A DNA stretch of 64,000 nt from Bacillus sp. 7884-1. Its GTDB lineage: Bacteria > Bacillota > Bacilli > Bacillales > Cytobacillaceae. Below are positions 36,925 to 49,310 of this stretch, in pieces. The notes beneath the pieces were generated by a model. The model was given only the letters and a program-made list of their open reading frames with translations. It made no database searches and was not told the origin of the DNA. A program made the translations under genes and the position numbers. The stretch lies in contig NZ_NPDD01000116.1 in NCBI RefSeq assembly GCF_002272245.1, forward strand, positions 1 through 64,000, given 5' to 3'. How positions within the stretch are numbered: position 1 is the first letter of the stretch; every line of letters begins with the position of its first letter.

Positions 36925-37917
36925 TTAAGTATGTAGATCCACTCTAGGTTTAACAACCTTAAAGCTATCCTCTGTTTCCTCTACTTCATAAATCTTCGCT
37001 CGAGATGCAGGTGTACTGAATGGATGATGAAGAATAAGCATCCATTCACCTTCAAATGTTTTAAAAAGCATGCCGTGACCACTATCACAAGCAACTAATG
37101 GTTCCAGTTGTTCCCACGGCCCCGCTAGCTTACCAGACTTAGATCTAGCAATCGTTTGGACATAGCTTCCATTGCTATAACTTGACCAGAGCATAACAAG
37201 GTGACCACCTTTTGTTCGATATAATTGACAACCATCAGATACATAATTTAAAGGCTTCACGGTGGGCTTTATTTCAGCATTGAGCCATGGTGCATCGGAC
37301 GCCTTAAAAAGGTGTTGAGGTTCACCATCTGCTGCGGATAAATCGCTCTTCAATGGAATCGCTTCAAACGTACCATCAATCACCTGAATCCACTCATGAC
37401 AATAGACCATCCACGGCTTTCCATTCTCATCCTCATACAAGGTTCCATCTAAGGTCATGAAGTCTCGAGGTGGCACTGGCCCATCTTTTTTTATCAATTC
37501 AAAGGGACCTTCTGGTGAGTCTGATACCGCGATGCTTGTACCACGAAGATGAGTGGTTTTCCAAACCTCCGGCGGTTCTGCTATAATGCTATCTTGATTA
37601 TGTAACGTAACGAACAGATAATACTTACCAAGATAATGGTGAACCTCTGGAGCCCATGTCCCATGCTGTGGATGTGCCCAAGTTCCATCAGGAACCTCGA
37701 AAACGACATAAGGCCCTTCCCAATCATTTAAATCTTTACTCTTATACACTAGAACTCCATTTCTCTCTAAATCTGTTAATTGTGGAATTCCTGTTGTATA
37801 CATATAATAAGTATTCGTTTCATTATGCACCAAGACATAAGGGTCATGTGCAGGAATATCTTTAAGTCGGTGCCCCTTTTTGGGATTCAAAGTATCGGAC
37901 GCGCTATTATACGGCAT
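36925..37917 (-). CDS. Glycoside hydrolase family 43
   Basis: 330 residues, no signal peptide, so cytoplasmic. It is a five-bladed propeller with the catalytic Asp in IPAHDPYVLVHNE near residue 25, the acid Glu in TWAPEVHHYLGKY near 90, and the pKa-tuning Asp in MTLDGTLYEDENG near 160. Family members act as alpha-L-arabinofuranosidases or beta-xylosidases. GGAG precedes the ATG. It is at the 3' end of the ABC-GH2 operon, 100 bases after the GH2 gene, fitting trimming of imported arabinose-containing oligosaccharides. Confidence 0.87.
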   Translation of the reverse strand: MPYNSASDTLNPKKGHRLKDIPAHDPYVLVHNETNTYYMYTTGIPQLTDLERNGVLVYKSKDLNDWEGPYVVFEVPDGTWAHPQHGTWAPEVHHYLGKYYLFVTLHNQDSIIAEPPEVWKTTHLRGTSIAVSDSPEGPFELIKKDGPVPPRDFMTLDGTLYEDENGKPWMVYCHEWIQVIDGTFEAIPLKSDLSAADGEPQHLFKASDAPWLNAEIKPTVKPLNYVSDGCQLYRTKGGHLVMLWSSYSNGSYVQTIARSKSGKLAGPWEQLEPLVACDSGHGMLFKTFEGEWMLILHHPFSTPASRAKIYEVEETEDSFKVVKPRVDLHT

Positions 37918-37970
37918 ACAAACATCTCCTGCTTTATCATATTTTTAAAAGAATTCAGCCGATATTAGAC

Positions 37971-38005
37971 CTCCGGGTATCAGCTTAAATCGTCAGTACC
38001 CGGAG
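37971..38005. terminator. Intercistronic hairpin
   Basis: CTCCGGGTA and TACCCGGAG pair between the GH2 and GH43 genes without a T-run. It may protect the upstream mRNA or cause partial termination. Confidence 0.4.
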
Positions 38006-38017
38006 TCCCTAAGGCTT

Positions 38018-40393
38018 TTATTTAACATCAATAACTACAGCACAACCTTCCAAATCCTCAGAAGAAGTCTTTAAAATTATCGTCCCTACTTGATCAGTGG
38101 CTTTCACATAGATTAATAATTTTCCATGGAAGGCCTTTCGGTAGTTTGCTTTATAATCTTGATGGCTTACAGGGTTACTACATTCAATCCCAATAATTTC
38201 ACCAGGTCCCTCGATGCTACAATGGATTTCATTTTCTGCACTATAGACAAGATTATTGTCTTGATCAAGGATATTGACTTCTATATGTGCTACATCCTCT
38301 TTGTCAGCTTTAAGAGTTATTGTATCCGAGTGCAACTGTAACTTAGCAGGTTTATCAGCTGTCTTTAATTCATGTTTACAAGAAATGTTTCCGTTTCTAA
38401 TCCCTACCGCCTTTAATGTACCCTTAGAATATGGAAGGTCCCAATATATGGTTCCAGCTGGGAAGTCTTCACGTTTTTTGACACCAACAGATTCACCATT
38501 TAATATTAAATCCACTTCAGGACAGTTTGTGCAGCAAGCGACCCTTACTTTTTCTCCTTCAATACCATCCCAGTGGCAAACGACCTGATGGTCCCAGTAA
38601 ACTTGATCAGGATTCTCTTCTTTAATGGAAGTCAAGCCAATATGGACCATATCTTGATCGGACCATTCACTTTGCTTGAAATGGAACAAAGGCTTTTTGA
38701 ATCCAGCAAGATCAAGCAATCCAGGAGTTGCGTGACGAATCGGCCATCCACGAGCTTCTCCCAAATAGTCAATCCCTGTCCAAATAAATTGTCCTGATAT
38801 AAAGTCATTATTTGCTACAGCCAGCCATGCATCGTGATGCCTTCCGTTTTCACTTCCATAAATCACTCTATTAGGATATTTTTTATGGTCTTCTGAATAA
38901 AGAAACTCTTGATAGTTATAGCCAACCACATCAAGGTTATCTGGAAATTCAGTTTCATTTGACATAATGACACTTGCCAGTGCTGCTGTAACAGGTCGGG
39001 TCGGATCATATTGCTTTACAACCTTTGCCAGCTTTTTCGAAATATCACCCATTCCCTTTGCTTCAGGTTTGTCAGCTTTGTAATGATCTCCAAGTACCGG
39101 ATGTGAATATGGATCATTTGGATAATCAATTTCATTCCCAATACTCCAGAAAACAATTGACGGATGGTTCCGGTCTCTTAGTACCATATCCCTCAAATCT
39201 ATCTCTGCCCATTCCGTAAAGTCGGAAGCATATCCGTCTAGTGCCGGCTCACCTTTATTCCAACCCTCTACCCATTTGTTCTTAGGATGTCCCCATTCAT
39301 CGAATGCTTCATCTTGGACTAAAAACCCGTAAGAATCACACATATCTAGTAACTCTGGTGCAGGAGGATTATGGCTCATTCTAATCGCATTTACACCAGC
39401 TTCTTTTAATAGTTTCAAACGTCTGTGCCAGACCTTTTCAGGAACAGCTGCTCCAAGACAGCCTGCGTCATGGTGAATACAGACACCCTTCATCTTAATA
39501 TTCTTTCCATTAAGATAAAATCCAGAGTCTACATCGAAATAAAAAGATCGAACACCAAGTGGGGTAGTCTCAAAATCTATTACTTCCCCATCTTTTATCA
39601 CCTTCGTTTCAACACTGTATAAATACGGATCTTCCGGTGACCAGAGATTTGGCTGTTCTAGGAAAAGAGAATGAGAAAAGTCTTGTTCACCATTTGCTGG
39701 AATGATTTCCACAGATGAACAGTCTATTATTTTTTTGCCTGAAGCATCTTTAATTTGATGGTCAATTTGGAATGTAGCTTCGTTATTGTATTCATTTTTC
39801 AAACTTGATTGAATTTGGATTTCTGCTTCTGATGTTGAAATCTTTGGAGTTGTGACAAATATTCCATATGGCTTGATATACACATGATCAGTCAAATTGA
39901 TAAATACATTTCGATAAATACCTGACCCTGGATACCAACGAGAATCAGCAAAATCTGCGTGATCTACTTTGACAGCAATCACATTTCCTTGTGTTTCGAA
40001 GTTTAAATAGGGGGTTAAGTCATACTGAAATGAGCTGTATCCATAGGGTCTTTTACCAAGAAATTGTTCATTAATCCACACTTCACTATTTTTATAAATA
40101 CCATCGAATTGAATAAATACTTTCTTTCCCTTTATGCTATCAGGTACAATAAATTCCTTCCGATACCAACCAATTCCACCTGGCAAATACCCTGTTGAAC
40201 TTGCATATTCCTTCTTAAAGGGACCTTCAATACTAAAATCATGTGGCAAGTCTAAAATACGCCAATCTGAGTCATCAAACTGAATTTTAAATGCATCAGG
40301 ATTATCACCTTTTAAGAATTTCCAATCAAAGTTAAACTTTCTGCTCTTAACTGACAATTCCCATTCTTGCGCTATTACATTTACCATATTCAA
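38018..40393 (-). CDS. Glycoside hydrolase family 2 (beta-galactosidase-like)
   Basis: 791 residues, cytoplasmic. The sugar-binding domain (LPGGIGWYRKEFIVPDSIKG) comes first, then an immunoglobulin-like domain and a TIM barrel with acid/base Glu in FWSIGNEIDYPN near 420 and nucleophile Glu in IYGSENGRHHDAW near 515, and C-terminal beta domains. TTG at 40393 has GGGG 6 bases upstream; an ATG two codons later is an alternative. Most similar family members are beta-galactosidases. It follows the ABC importer genes in one operon. Confidence 0.87.
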   Translation of the reverse strand: MNMVNVIAQEWELSVKSRKFNFDWKFLKGDNPDAFKIQFDDSDWRILDLPHDFSIEGPFKKEYASSTGYLPGGIGWYRKEFIVPDSIKGKKVFIQFDGIYKNSEVWINEQFLGKRPYGYSSFQYDLTPYLNFETQGNVIAVKVDHADFADSRWYPGSGIYRNVFINLTDHVYIKPYGIFVTTPKISTSEAEIQIQSSLKNEYNNEATFQIDHQIKDASGKKIIDCSSVEIIPANGEQDFSHSLFLEQPNLWSPEDPYLYSVETKVIKDGEVIDFETTPLGVRSFYFDVDSGFYLNGKNIKMKGVCIHHDAGCLGAAVPEKVWHRRLKLLKEAGVNAIRMSHNPPAPELLDMCDSYGFLVQDEAFDEWGHPKNKWVEGWNKGEPALDGYASDFTEWAEIDLRDMVLRDRNHPSIVFWSIGNEIDYPNDPYSHPVLGDHYKADKPEAKGMGDISKKLAKVVKQYDPTRPVTAALASVIMSNETEFPDNLDVVGYNYQEFLYSEDHKKYPNRVIYGSENGRHHDAWLAVANNDFISGQFIWTGIDYLGEARGWPIRHATPGLLDLAGFKKPLFHFKQSEWSDQDMVHIGLTSIKEENPDQVYWDHQVVCHWDGIEGEKVRVACCTNCPEVDLILNGESVGVKKREDFPAGTIYWDLPYSKGTLKAVGIRNGNISCKHELKTADKPAKLQLHSDTITLKADKEDVAHIEVNILDQDNNLVYSAENEIHCSIEGPGEIIGIECSNPVSHQDYKANYRKAFHGKLLIYVKATDQVGTIILKTSSEDLEGCAVVIDVK

Positions 40394-40462
40394 CTTACAC
40401 CCCTTATCTATTAGTGTTAAAATATAATACTAATTTCTTAGAAATGGCAGACTGATAGATAA

Positions 40463-40490
40463 AGGGCTATCAAGAATGTATGATAGCCCT
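40463..40490 (-). terminator. Hairpin downstream of solute-binding protein gene
   Basis: AGGGCTATCA and TGATAGCCCT form a perfect 10-base stem between the binding-protein and GH2 genes. On the minus strand it is followed only by TTTA, so it probably allows partial read-through. Confidence 0.5.
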
Positions 40491-40514
40491 CTTTTCTTTT
40501 AATTTATTCTCTAA

Positions 40515-42095
40515 TTAGTTACCTTCTACAAGCTTTTTATATTCATCCATTTGTTTTTGGATTTCTTTTTGAACCTTTTCATACCCTGCTGCTTCTAATC
40601 TCTTACGGAAATCTTTGACAGCTTTTTCTGGATCTCCTGCTTTACCGAATGCAATTGCTGGTACCAATTGTGAAGTCACTTGTGATAGAGCAGAAAGTTC
40701 AGCTTCAACTGGAGTACTATCAAATACAAATTGGCCATATGGGTAAGGCTTTTTAATGGTATCGTACTGCGCAAAAATCTCAGACATTCCTTCCCATTTG
40801 TCAGCACTTGGGATTTCGAATTTATCTACACGGCCACCCCAGAAGTTAGCAGAGAATGAATCTTTTGTTTCATCATAACCTTCAGGACGAACACGTTTGC
40901 CATCTACAATTTCGTATTGTACTCCCTCAATACCATAGTTAAATAATTTGTAAAGCTCCTCATCGTTTCGAATCAAATCGTAAACCATTAGGGCACGTTC
41001 AGGGTTTTTGCTGTGAGCACCAACCGCTGTTGCACCGTGAGTAATCGACATTGAAATTAAGTTGTCCCGTGTGTCCGACCAAGCAAATATATCTATTTCT
41101 GAACCTGGTTGTTTCACGTCCATTTGTGGACGTAAGGTTGAGAATGTTTCTGTATGGTGCTGGTCAGCACCTGTTTTTCCAGCTTGGAATAAAGCGCGGG
41201 TATCACCTTTATAGTTCAATACGTCAGAACGCCAGTAGCCTTTATCTGCCCAATCCTTCATCATCTTTGCATAGTCTACAAACACATCTTCGAACACTGG
41301 ACTCATAACGGTATAGGCATCTTCATAGGAATTAGCCCAATAAATCGGGAATACTCCTGTAGTAATTGGAAGTTCAATTGCATCGGAATAAGAAGTTGTA
41401 TAACCCCATGCAGTTGTAACGTTTGTTCCTGGTGTATCCCAAGGAATAACACCCTTTTTATTATCTTTAATACCTTGGAAGTATTTACCAAGTGTTTCGA
41501 AATCTTTAATAGGTTCAGTGATTCCAAATTCTTTTGCCCAATCTGTGCGATAGAAAAAGCCGTGGTTAACCCATTGAGTATAAGAGTCCTCAGGAATCAT
41601 AACAATTTTGCCATCGTATTTTGTTTGCTCCCAACTTTCTTTGGAAACATCTTCAAATGTCTTAGGTGCATATTTAGGCAGCAGGTCCGTAATATCCATG
41701 AATGCACCTTTTTGTGCATTTCCCCAAGCATCCAACCAGTCAGTAGCGGTGATAATTAAATCAACAGGTTCTCCAGAAGCTAGAGTTAGATTATACTTTG
41801 TCATATAATCAGCCCATTCAATCCATTTCAACTGAAGTTTAGCGTTTACTTTTTCTTTTAATATAGTATTTACTTGTTTCATTACTTTTTCTAACTGTCC
41901 GTTGGTCGGTTTATCTCCCAACACCATCATGCTAATTGTTACCTCTTCAGAAGTATCAACTTCACCATTCGCGTTTGTCTTTGTACCAGATTCAGAGTTT
42001 TTTGAACCCGTTTGACTTGAGCCATTACAGGCCACAAGACTAAAAGTCAAAAACATTACCAAAAATAATACCAAGGTTTTCTTTATCTTCACCAT
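40515..42095 (-). CDS. ABC sugar importer, solute-binding lipoprotein
   Basis: 526 residues. Lipoprotein signal LFLVMFLTFSLVACNGSSQ, with the Cys at about 23 as lipid anchor, followed by a Ser/Asn-rich linker and a large extracellular binding domain. The size fits the LplA/YtcQ-type binding proteins of oligosaccharide importers (cluster of about 500-550 residues). AGGGAGG precedes the ATG. It is third in an operon after two permeases. Ligand inferred from adjacent GH2/GH43: a galactose- or arabinose-containing oligosaccharide. Confidence 0.9.
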   Translation of the reverse strand: MVKIKKTLVLFLVMFLTFSLVACNGSSQTGSKNSESGTKTNANGEVDTSEEVTISMMVLGDKPTNGQLEKVMKQVNTILKEKVNAKLQLKWIEWADYMTKYNLTLASGEPVDLIITATDWLDAWGNAQKGAFMDITDLLPKYAPKTFEDVSKESWEQTKYDGKIVMIPEDSYTQWVNHGFFYRTDWAKEFGITEPIKDFETLGKYFQGIKDNKKGVIPWDTPGTNVTTAWGYTTSYSDAIELPITTGVFPIYWANSYEDAYTVMSPVFEDVFVDYAKMMKDWADKGYWRSDVLNYKGDTRALFQAGKTGADQHHTETFSTLRPQMDVKQPGSEIDIFAWSDTRDNLISMSITHGATAVGAHSKNPERALMVYDLIRNDEELYKLFNYGIEGVQYEIVDGKRVRPEGYDETKDSFSANFWGGRVDKFEIPSADKWEGMSEIFAQYDTIKKPYPYGQFVFDSTPVEAELSALSQVTSQLVPAIAFGKAGDPEKAVKDFRKRLEAAGYEKVQKEIQKQMDEYKKLVEGN

Positions 42096-42168
42096 TTTTT
42101 TGCCTCCCTTTTAACTTTTTTAATTGTTACTCTCTATGAAACAAGGAAGATTCCTCAATCATATTCCA

Positions 42169-43071
42169 TTACCCTTTTACCGCACCAACTGTAATACCTT
42201 GAATAAAGTACTTCTGTACAAACGGATAAAATAGAATAACCGGTCCAGTAGCGACAATGGCTGTTGCCATTTTCATACTTTCCAATGGTATGTCTTGCGG
42301 CGTTACATTGGAGGATGCAGCCGAATTTCTTATGAAATCAGCACTAGTGATCACGTTGTAAAGAAACAACTGTAACGGTCTATATTCCATATTCGGTGAA
42401 AGGAAAAGCATTGAATTATACCATTCATTCCAATACCCCAGGGCAATGAAAAGCCCGATTGTCGCCAAGGCAGGGGTAGTCATTGGGAGAATAATTCTTA
42501 AGAAAATCGTGAAATCACCTGCACCATCCATCTTCGCAGATTCCGTAATCTCATGTGGAATTGACTTTACAAAAGCCTTCATCATAATGATGAGAAAAGG
42601 ACTCAGCAATCCAGGCAGCAGTACTGCCAAGTAATTATCTTTAAGATGCAGATACTGCGTTATTAAGAGATAAAACGGGACAAGTCCACCTGAGAAAAGA
42701 GTGGTAAAGTAGATATAAAATGATATTTTATTACGATACAAGAAATCTTGGCGCTGCAAGGCATAACCTGTCATGGCTACAATAAATAAACCTACTGCAG
42801 TTCCGACAACCGTAATGATCAACGTTACCATATAGGATCCAATCACAAGTCTTGGATTCTTAAACACGATTTCATATGCAAAGGTAGAAAATTCTTTCGG
42901 CCATAAAGAGAAGCCCCTTTCCATAATAGCCCTCTCAGATGTTAAGGAAGATGACAAGATCAAGACGAACGGTAATAGACAACATAGAGCAAAAAAACCA
43001 ATAAAACCATATCCAATAATACGAACCATTATCGTAGAAAAGTCTATATTACGTCTGGCTGAGTTTTCCAT
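42169..43071 (-). CDS. ABC sugar importer permease (LplC/YtcP-like)
   Basis: 300 residues with six membrane helices. The EAA loop that docks the ATPase is ESAKMDGAGDFTIFLRIILP, near 190. The end FVQKYFIQGITVGAVKG is typical of the MalG/LplC group. GGAGG precedes the ATG. It lies 15 bases after the partner permease. No ATPase gene is in the operon, as usual in Bacilli where a shared MsmX-type ATPase serves many importers. Confidence 0.92.
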   Translation of the reverse strand: MENSARRNIDFSTIMVRIIGYGFIGFFALCCLLPFVLILSSSLTSERAIMERGFSLWPKEFSTFAYEIVFKNPRLVIGSYMVTLIITVVGTAVGLFIVAMTGYALQRQDFLYRNKISFYIYFTTLFSGGLVPFYLLITQYLHLKDNYLAVLLPGLLSPFLIIMMKAFVKSIPHEITESAKMDGAGDFTIFLRIILPMTTPALATIGLFIALGYWNEWYNSMLFLSPNMEYRPLQLFLYNVITSADFIRNSAASSNVTPQDIPLESMKMATAIVATGPVILFYPFVQKYFIQGITVGAVKG

Positions 43072-43086
43072 ACATACGTTCCTCCT

Positions 43087-44058
43087 TTAAAACAAAGAGT
43101 TTTCTGGTGAAACTTTTTTCACAATCCAGTTGGCTGTAAGGACAATAAAGAGACCCAAAATAGATTGATATAAACTTACCGCACTTCCCAATGAGAAGTT
43201 AAAATTCGTCATCAACGTTCGGAACACGTAGGTTTCAATAATATCTGTCGTTGGATAGAGCATGGTATTATTGGCACCAACCAGGTTATAAAATAAACCG
43301 AAATTCCCTTTTAATACTCCACCTAAAGAGAACAATAGCAGAATGATAAATGTTGGCTTAAGATAAGGAATTATAATATATCGAATACGCTGGAAAGCGT
43401 TAGCTCCATCGATTTCTGCTGCTTCTAAAATGGATTTATCAAGACCCATGATCGCAGCGAAATAGATGATTGATCCATAGCCTGTTGATTGCCATAGGAA
43501 CGTAATTACAATAATATAAGGCCAAATCGCAGGGTTCGAATAAGTCTCTACTGGATCCATGCCAATCATTTTTAAAAATGAATTAAGTATGCCATAATCG
43601 TAACTAAGTATGTTATAGGCTAAAAGTCCAACTAAAACGGCAGAAATAAAATGCGGTAGAAACATAAGTGTTTGTGATACTTTTTTGAACCATTTATTTC
43701 TTAGTTCGTTAAGCATGATGGCTACAGCTATTTGGAGGATATTACCTAAAATGATGAAAGCAATATTATAAGCAATCGTATTAAAGGTTAACTTCCATAA
43801 ATCACCAGTCATAACCAAAAAGCGAAAATTATCAAAGCCTACGAACGCACTCTTAAAGATACCAAGTGAATAATCAAAGTTTACAAATGCAAGATATAGC
43901 CCCGGCATTGGCAGGTAGGCAAAGACTGCGAAGAAAATAATGGCAGGTAAACACATAATAAGAAGGGTTCGGTTTCTCCACATTCTTTTAAATACAGTAT
44001 CTTTCGTCTTTGTTTCAACAATAGGTGTATGGTGTGATTGCACCGTAACGGTCTTCAT
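43087..44058 (-). CDS. ABC sugar importer permease (LplB/YtcP-partner)
   Basis: 323 residues from ATG 44058 (AGGGGGG 7 bases upstream). Six membrane helices and EAA loop EAAEIDGANAFQRIRYIIIP, of the MalF/LplB type. It is first in the importer-GH2-GH43 operon. Operator and CRE-like sites lie upstream at 44243-44540. Confidence 0.92.
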   Translation of the reverse strand: MKTVTVQSHHTPIVETKTKDTVFKRMWRNRTLLIMCLPAIIFFAVFAYLPMPGLYLAFVNFDYSLGIFKSAFVGFDNFRFLVMTGDLWKLTFNTIAYNIAFIILGNILQIAVAIMLNELRNKWFKKVSQTLMFLPHFISAVLVGLLAYNILSYDYGILNSFLKMIGMDPVETYSNPAIWPYIIVITFLWQSTGYGSIIYFAAIMGLDKSILEAAEIDGANAFQRIRYIIIPYLKPTFIILLLFSLGGVLKGNFGLFYNLVGANNTMLYPTTDIIETYVFRTLMTNFNFSLGSAVSLYQSILGLFIVLTANWIVKKVSPENSLF

Positions 44059-44242
44059 ATAAATCCCCCCTAAACAACACGATTTGGACACGAAAGCAGC
44101 AACCAGCTTTTACAAAATGTACTAACAAAGTGATCTAATAGATTACTATTACTAATCTATCTGTATAAAAAATTCTTTCTTAAACAATGAAAGAATTTTT
44201 TATATAGAAGATAAGTTACTTACTAATAACATTAACAAAAAA

Positions 44243-44256
44243 TGAAATCGGTTTCA
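44243..44256. promoter_or_regulatory. LacI-type operator
   Basis: TGAAATCGGTTTCA, a 14-base palindrome with one mismatch, lies about 185 bases upstream of the permease start. It matches sites before lacZ and lacI. Confidence 0.7.
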
Positions 44257-44315
44257 AAAACATTTCAACAAAACTCATGTTATTCATATCATGTATAATT
44301 TCTATGTAGTTCAAA

Positions 44316-44329
44316 TGAAATGGGTTTCA
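44316..44329. promoter_or_regulatory. LacI-type operator
   Basis: TGAAATGGGTTTCA, the second member of the operator group, lies 73 bases from the first, a spacing that would allow looping by a tetrameric repressor. Confidence 0.65.
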
Positions 44330-44391
44330 TTATTCCAAATAAAAAGTGCTGTTACTAGTTTGATACACCAGTAATTCTTTAGAACACTATT

Positions 44392-44406
44392 TTGAAAGCG
44401 GTTACC
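44392..44406. promoter_or_regulatory. CcpA catabolite-repression (cre) site candidate
   Basis: TTGAAAGCGGTTACC follows the cre consensus WTGNAANCGNWNNCW at all but one position. It would link the importer operon to glucose repression. Confidence 0.5.
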
Positions 44407-44527
44407 CTGTTTTTATTATATTCAGGTTCCTATTAAAAGTAAATACCATCTATTAAATTTTCCCATTGTTCTGAAAATTATTTTTATTTACATTTTCAAA
44501 AGTCTTTAGGTATTTCTCCTGCATTAA

Positions 44528-44540
44528 GAAATGGGTTTCA
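44528..44540. promoter_or_regulatory. LacI-type operator
   Basis: GAAATGGGTTTCA, a third copy in the same intergenic region, near the lacZ 3' end. Confidence 0.5.
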
Positions 44541-44568
44541 GGGCATTCTAATTCTTTTATTGAAACAG

Positions 44569-44604
44569 GTTCCCTTGGAAAAATAATAAACAATCCAAGG
44601 GAAC
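44569..44604 (-). terminator. Terminator hairpin after lacZ
   Basis: GTTCCCTTGG and CCAAGGGAAC form a perfect 10-base stem, 86 bases after the lacZ stop. The T-run on the minus strand is weak. Confidence 0.5.
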
Positions 44605-44689
44605 ACACTAACTTTATTACAGAAGTTCTTTTCTAGTTGCCAAATAATGCTCTTCCCTCATGGTTTTCAATCATCACATAGAGAAGGTG

Positions 44690-47845
<3,156 letters not shown>

Positions 47846-47871
47846 TCACTTCCATAAACTTTATCAAAAAA

Positions 47872-47885
47872 TGAAACCGGTTTCA
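47872..47885. promoter_or_regulatory. LacI-type operator at the lacZ promoter
   Basis: TGAAACCGGTTTCA is a perfect 14-base palindrome, 36 bases upstream of the lacZ start. A weaker site GAAACCCATTTC lies at 47963-47974, about 80 bases further upstream. Confidence 0.8.
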
Positions 47886-48018
47886 AATCTACCAAAAACA
47901 AAGGAATATAATTATCTATTATAGTAAAATTGATTACTATAACTTAATATTCCTAAAAAAAAGAAACCCATTTCATAAATATCGTACCTCAAGATTTGGA
48001 AATGCGCAATATTTTATT

Positions 48019-49056
48019 TTATTTTTCTGATAATATTTTACAAGAATCTCTTAGTACGAGTGAAGTTGGAATAACCGTTTCTTTCTCTGCCTCTTTCTCA
48101 TTAATTAAATCTACTAGTACATTAATAGCGGTTTGACCTAATAGATCATAATTCTGACTTACTGTCGTGATTCCAGGAGGGAAATGCTTTGCCAAATAAA
48201 TGTCATCAAACCCAACAACTGAAACATCATCTGGAACCTTTAACCCAAATTTGGTAAGGACTTTTATTACCCCAATCGCTACTAAATCATTGGCACAGAT
48301 AACCGCAGTAGGCCTCTCTTTTAAAGAGAGGAATTGTGCTGCAACTTCTTCACCAGATTCAATACTAAACCCGGCATCCAAAACCCAACTTTTATTGACA
48401 CCTAATCCTTTATTTTCCATTATATTAACAAAAGTATTCTTTTTTACATCTGTTGAACTTACCCCTTCTAGTCCGCCAAGAAAACCAATGTTTTTATGAT
48501 TTAGATTTACTAAAAGTTCAACAAGCATTTCAACTCCTGACTCTTCATCAGTTCTAACAATATGGGCATCTACCCCCGACATTTGACCATTAACAAAAAC
48601 AACAGGAACTCTTTCCATTACTTTCTTCATTTCTTCAGCATATTCCTGATCGGTGTCAGTGTCATTAATTCTACCACCAAGATAAATAATCCCATCCACC
48701 TGTTTTTCTACTAAACTTTGCAAGTATTTAGATTCATTTTCTGAGTTGTTCATCGTATTGCACAAAAATGTTGTATATCCTAACTCCAATGCAAATGCTT
48801 CACTTTTTTGAACCAGTGTTGAAAAAAATGGATGATTTATGTCTGGTAAGATAAATCCAATGGTTTTTGATTGCTTATGTAATAAGCTTCTTGCTAAACT
48901 ATTAGGTCTAAAATTATATTTTTCAATCACATCAACTATTTTCCGCATTGTCTGTGGACGCACTTTTGCATTTCCGGTTAAGACTCTTGAAACTGTAGCT
49001 GGTGATACATTAGCTTCTTTAGCAATGTCATATATTGTTATATTTTCCTTTTTCAT
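48019..49056 (-). CDS. LacI-family transcriptional repressor
   Basis: 345 residues. HTH ITIYDIAKEANVSPATVSRV at the N terminus with hinge helix RPNSLARSLL, then the periplasmic-binding-protein-like sensor domain (KTIGFILPDINHPFFSTLVQ) ending CKILSEK. GGAGGAG precedes the ATG. The operator TGAAACCGATTTCA lies 48 bases upstream of its own start. Sites of the same type before lacZ and the importer operon make it the likely local regulator of beta-galactoside use. Confidence 0.9.
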   Translation of the reverse strand: MKKENITIYDIAKEANVSPATVSRVLTGNAKVRPQTMRKIVDVIEKYNFRPNSLARSLLHKQSKTIGFILPDINHPFFSTLVQKSEAFALELGYTTFLCNTMNNSENESKYLQSLVEKQVDGIIYLGGRINDTDTDQEYAEEMKKVMERVPVVFVNGQMSGVDAHIVRTDEESGVEMLVELLVNLNHKNIGFLGGLEGVSSTDVKKNTFVNIMENKGLGVNKSWVLDAGFSIESGEEVAAQFLSLKERPTAVICANDLVAIGVIKVLTKFGLKVPDDVSVVGFDDIYLAKHFPPGITTVSQNYDLLGQTAINVLVDLINEKEAEKETVIPTSLVLRDSCKILSEK

Positions 49057-49103
49057 AACTCTCCTCCACCGCTCATGATTTCATTGTACTCAAACAGGTT
49101 CAA

Positions 49104-49117
49104 TGAAACCGATTTCA
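49104..49117. promoter_or_regulatory. LacI-type operator at the lacI promoter
   Basis: TGAAACCGATTTCA, one mismatch from a perfect palindrome, 48 bases upstream of the repressor start, suggesting autoregulation. Confidence 0.7.
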
Positions 49118-49224
49118 TTTAATTGTAATGCTATAATAATTTTTAGTCAATACATATTGTTTTAGTTATAGTTGCCGAAAACTTGCGGAAAAAATCAAAT
49201 TGTCCCGAATCCTCTTCTGGACGT

Positions 49225-49258
49225 AAAAAAGCCTTGATTTTCAAGGCTTTTTTTTTTG
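49225..49258 (-). terminator. Rho-independent terminator
   Basis: AAAAAAGCCTTGA and TCAAGGCTTTTTT form a perfect stem with long A/T runs on both sides, downstream of the GH42 gene. Confidence 0.85.
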
Positions 49259-49310
49259 TTAATAATATTCAATTAATATGGGTACAAAAAAGGTATTATA
49301 TTGGGAATAT